64,000 nt of DNA from an uncultured Pelagibacteraceae bacterium (GTDB taxonomy: Bacteria; Pseudomonadota; Alphaproteobacteria; Pelagibacterales; Pelagibacteraceae), in the NCBI GenBank assembly GCA_902582235.1, contig CACHQX010000001.1:190760-254759 (forward strand), given 5' to 3'. Shown one piece after another: positions 62,596 to 64,000 of the stretch (position 1 is its first letter; every line of letters starts with the position of its first letter). The notes beneath the pieces were generated by a model. It saw nothing but the letters and a program-made list of their open reading frames with translations. It searched no databases and was not told the origin of the DNA. A program made the position numbers and the translations under genes.

Positions 62596-64000
62596 TAATT
62601 TAAAAAAATTCTATTTTCTTTACAATTCAAAATTACTTGATCTCCTAAAATTAGTTTATCAAAACTTTCATCACCGACCCCTATAGCTGCGGGAATATTA
62701 AGTTCAAGACATCTTATTGACATATGTGAGTTTACACCACCATATTTTGTTACTAGTCCCTTTATCTTATAATTGAAAATCCAATCAAATCCTGGATCTG
62801 CATTTTCAATTAAAACTATTTTTCCATTTATTGCATTGGTGTTTTGTTCTTTTCTTAAATTATAAGTTTTAGAAATCACTTTTTTCTCAGTTATGAAGTT
62901 TGGTTTTGAAATCAAAATCGAGGCCACAAAGAAATCAGAGTTGGTTGTAATAAGATAAGGCAATTTGCAAACTGAATTAATAATTCTTTGATTTTGAAAA
63001 ACATCATCATTAAGTTTTTTTTGAGGGTTTTTAATACTTCTTAAAATATTTTGAACATCAAAATTACACAGTTTTTCAACATTTAATGATCTTCTCTGTC
63101 CCCATTTTTCGATTATTTGAAGATAATCACTTAGTGCTCTAGTAAAAATGAATTTTGAATTTTCTCTAAGTTTTAAAGACAAAACAATATAATTATAAAG
63201 TTTAATGGCGTTAAATTTCAAGTCATTTTTTTTCAAAAATTTGTCAATTTTTTTTATCTCAACTGATGATAGCAGATTTTTTGATACATCTTTAAATGAA
63301 AGAATTGAATTCAAACTACTTATATCTCTTTTTTTAATACTTGGGATAGATCGTTTAACTGTGATATCGTAAGTACCTGGTCTTAAATGAAAAAACAAAT
63401 TTTCAAAAGCTATTTTATTTTCAATATTTTTATTTTTATTTTTAGAATGTGATAGATATTGAGAAGTAATAGTATTAAGTGAATTTAAAATTTTATTCAT
63501 CTTAAATGAATTGATATATTTCTTAGATTTTAATGAAATTAAAATCTTTTTTGCTATAAAAGCATTTCTTGCATATTTTGCAAATGGTACGATCCCATTT
63601 TTTTTTATTTTTGTAAGGAAACTATTCATTAAAGAATTAAAGTTTTTTTTGTTTTTTAAAAAAGTTTCAACTAATAAAATTCTTGATGACTCAAGTTTTT
63701 TTAACTTTTTATTATTTTTTTCAAATTCTAACAGAAAGTTCTTTACCTGATTTTCCGTAATTTGTTTGAGACAAAAAAGATATTTTTTTTTTTCAATTTT
63801 ATTCAGAAAATTGTAATTATCTTTTATTTTATCCTTAGTGAAAGCGTCAAAACTTCCATCAGCAATTTCAAATTCAATTTTATCGTGTAAGTAAGGTTTT
63901 GATATTAAAATTTTTGACCAATAATCAACAATCTTTTTTGAAGTTTTTTCAGAAATATTACCCGGTATGAATGAGTAAAAACTTAACCTCGCATCAATAT
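62595..64000 (-). CDS. PEP-synthase-like kinase with C-terminal phosphohistidine swivel domain; candidate L-glutamine kinase (Cj1418-like); truncated by window edge
   Basis: GLVTKYGGVNSHMSIRCLELNIPAAIGVG. The frame stays open upstream of the ORF-track Met (63629) to base 64000: ...DARLSFYSFIPGNISEKTSKKIVDYWSKILISKPYLHDKIEFEIADGSFDAFFTKDKIKD... Confidence 0.75.
   Translation of the reverse strand, partial: IDARLSFYSFIPGNISEKTSKKIVDYWSKILISKPYLHDKIEFEIADGSFDAFTKDKIKDNYNFLNKIEKKKYLFCLKQITENQVKNFLLEFEKNNKKLKKLESSRILLVETFLKNKKNFNSLMNSFLTKIKKNGIVPFAKYARNAFIAKKILISLKSKKYINSFKMNKILNSLNTITSQYLSHSKNKNKNIENKIAFENLFFHLRPGTYDITVKRSIPSIKKRDISSLNSILSFKDVSKNLLSSVEIKKIDKFLKKNDLKFNAIKLYNYIVLSLKLRENSKFIFTRALSDYLQIIEKWGQRRSLNVEKLCNFDVQNILRSIKNPQKKLNDDVFQNQRIINSVCKLPYLITTNSDFFVASILISKPNFITEKKVISKTYNLRKEQNTNAINGKIVLIENADPGFDWIFNYKIKGLVTKYGGVNSHMSIRCLELNIPAAIGVGDESFDKLILGDQVILNCKENRIFLN

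Noticed and set aside
62595-63629. Ordinary PEP synthase or PPDK fragment/pseudogene
   Set aside because: The reading frame is open to the window edge, the phosphohistidine motif is intact, and it is coupled to an amidotransferase and nucleotidyltransferase, which fits glutamine kinase better than central metabolism.

Overview
AT-rich, gene-dense window that looks like an alphaproteobacterium of the SAR11/Pelagibacterales type (inferred from composition, gene order and a permuted tmRNA; not verified by search). Core blocks: mreB-leuA-ilvC-ilvH-ilvB-miaA-degP-hflC-hflK / mrp / thyX (1-11.8 kb); fumC-uvrD-pepP (24-30.7 kb); and a long minus-strand dcw cell-wall/division cluster from mraZ to ligA (51.4 to 30.7 kb), followed by rnpB, ampD, mlaA, mlaC and two tRNAs. 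Two accessory surface-glycan islands interrupt this core. Island 1 (about 12-23.5 kb) surrounds a permuted two-piece tmRNA. It carries a ColD/E1-like 3-dehydratase plus epimerase and a phosphonate (C-P) operon: asnB, LicC/PntC-like cytidylyltransferase, Fom1-like cytidylyltransferase-PEP mutase, phosphonopyruvate decarboxylase. Island 2 (about 54.2 kb to the right edge) begins beside two tRNAs. It carries an O-antigen ligase-like protein, glycosyltransferases, methyltransferases and, at the edge, a three-gene set matching in kind and order the Campylobacter Cj1418-Cj1417-Cj1416 phosphoramidate (P-N) pathway. Main items for follow-up: the candidate P-N locus; coexistence of C-P and P-N surface chemistry; a tRNA-Val(GAC) lacking canonical D-loop/T-loop elbow bases; an FtsA reduced to about 234 aa without the actin-like ATPase core; ftsZ relocated next to mraZ; a MurE-MurF fusion; and TGGG repeats upstream of mraZ. 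All family calls come from reading motifs in the translated sequence; no database searches were run.
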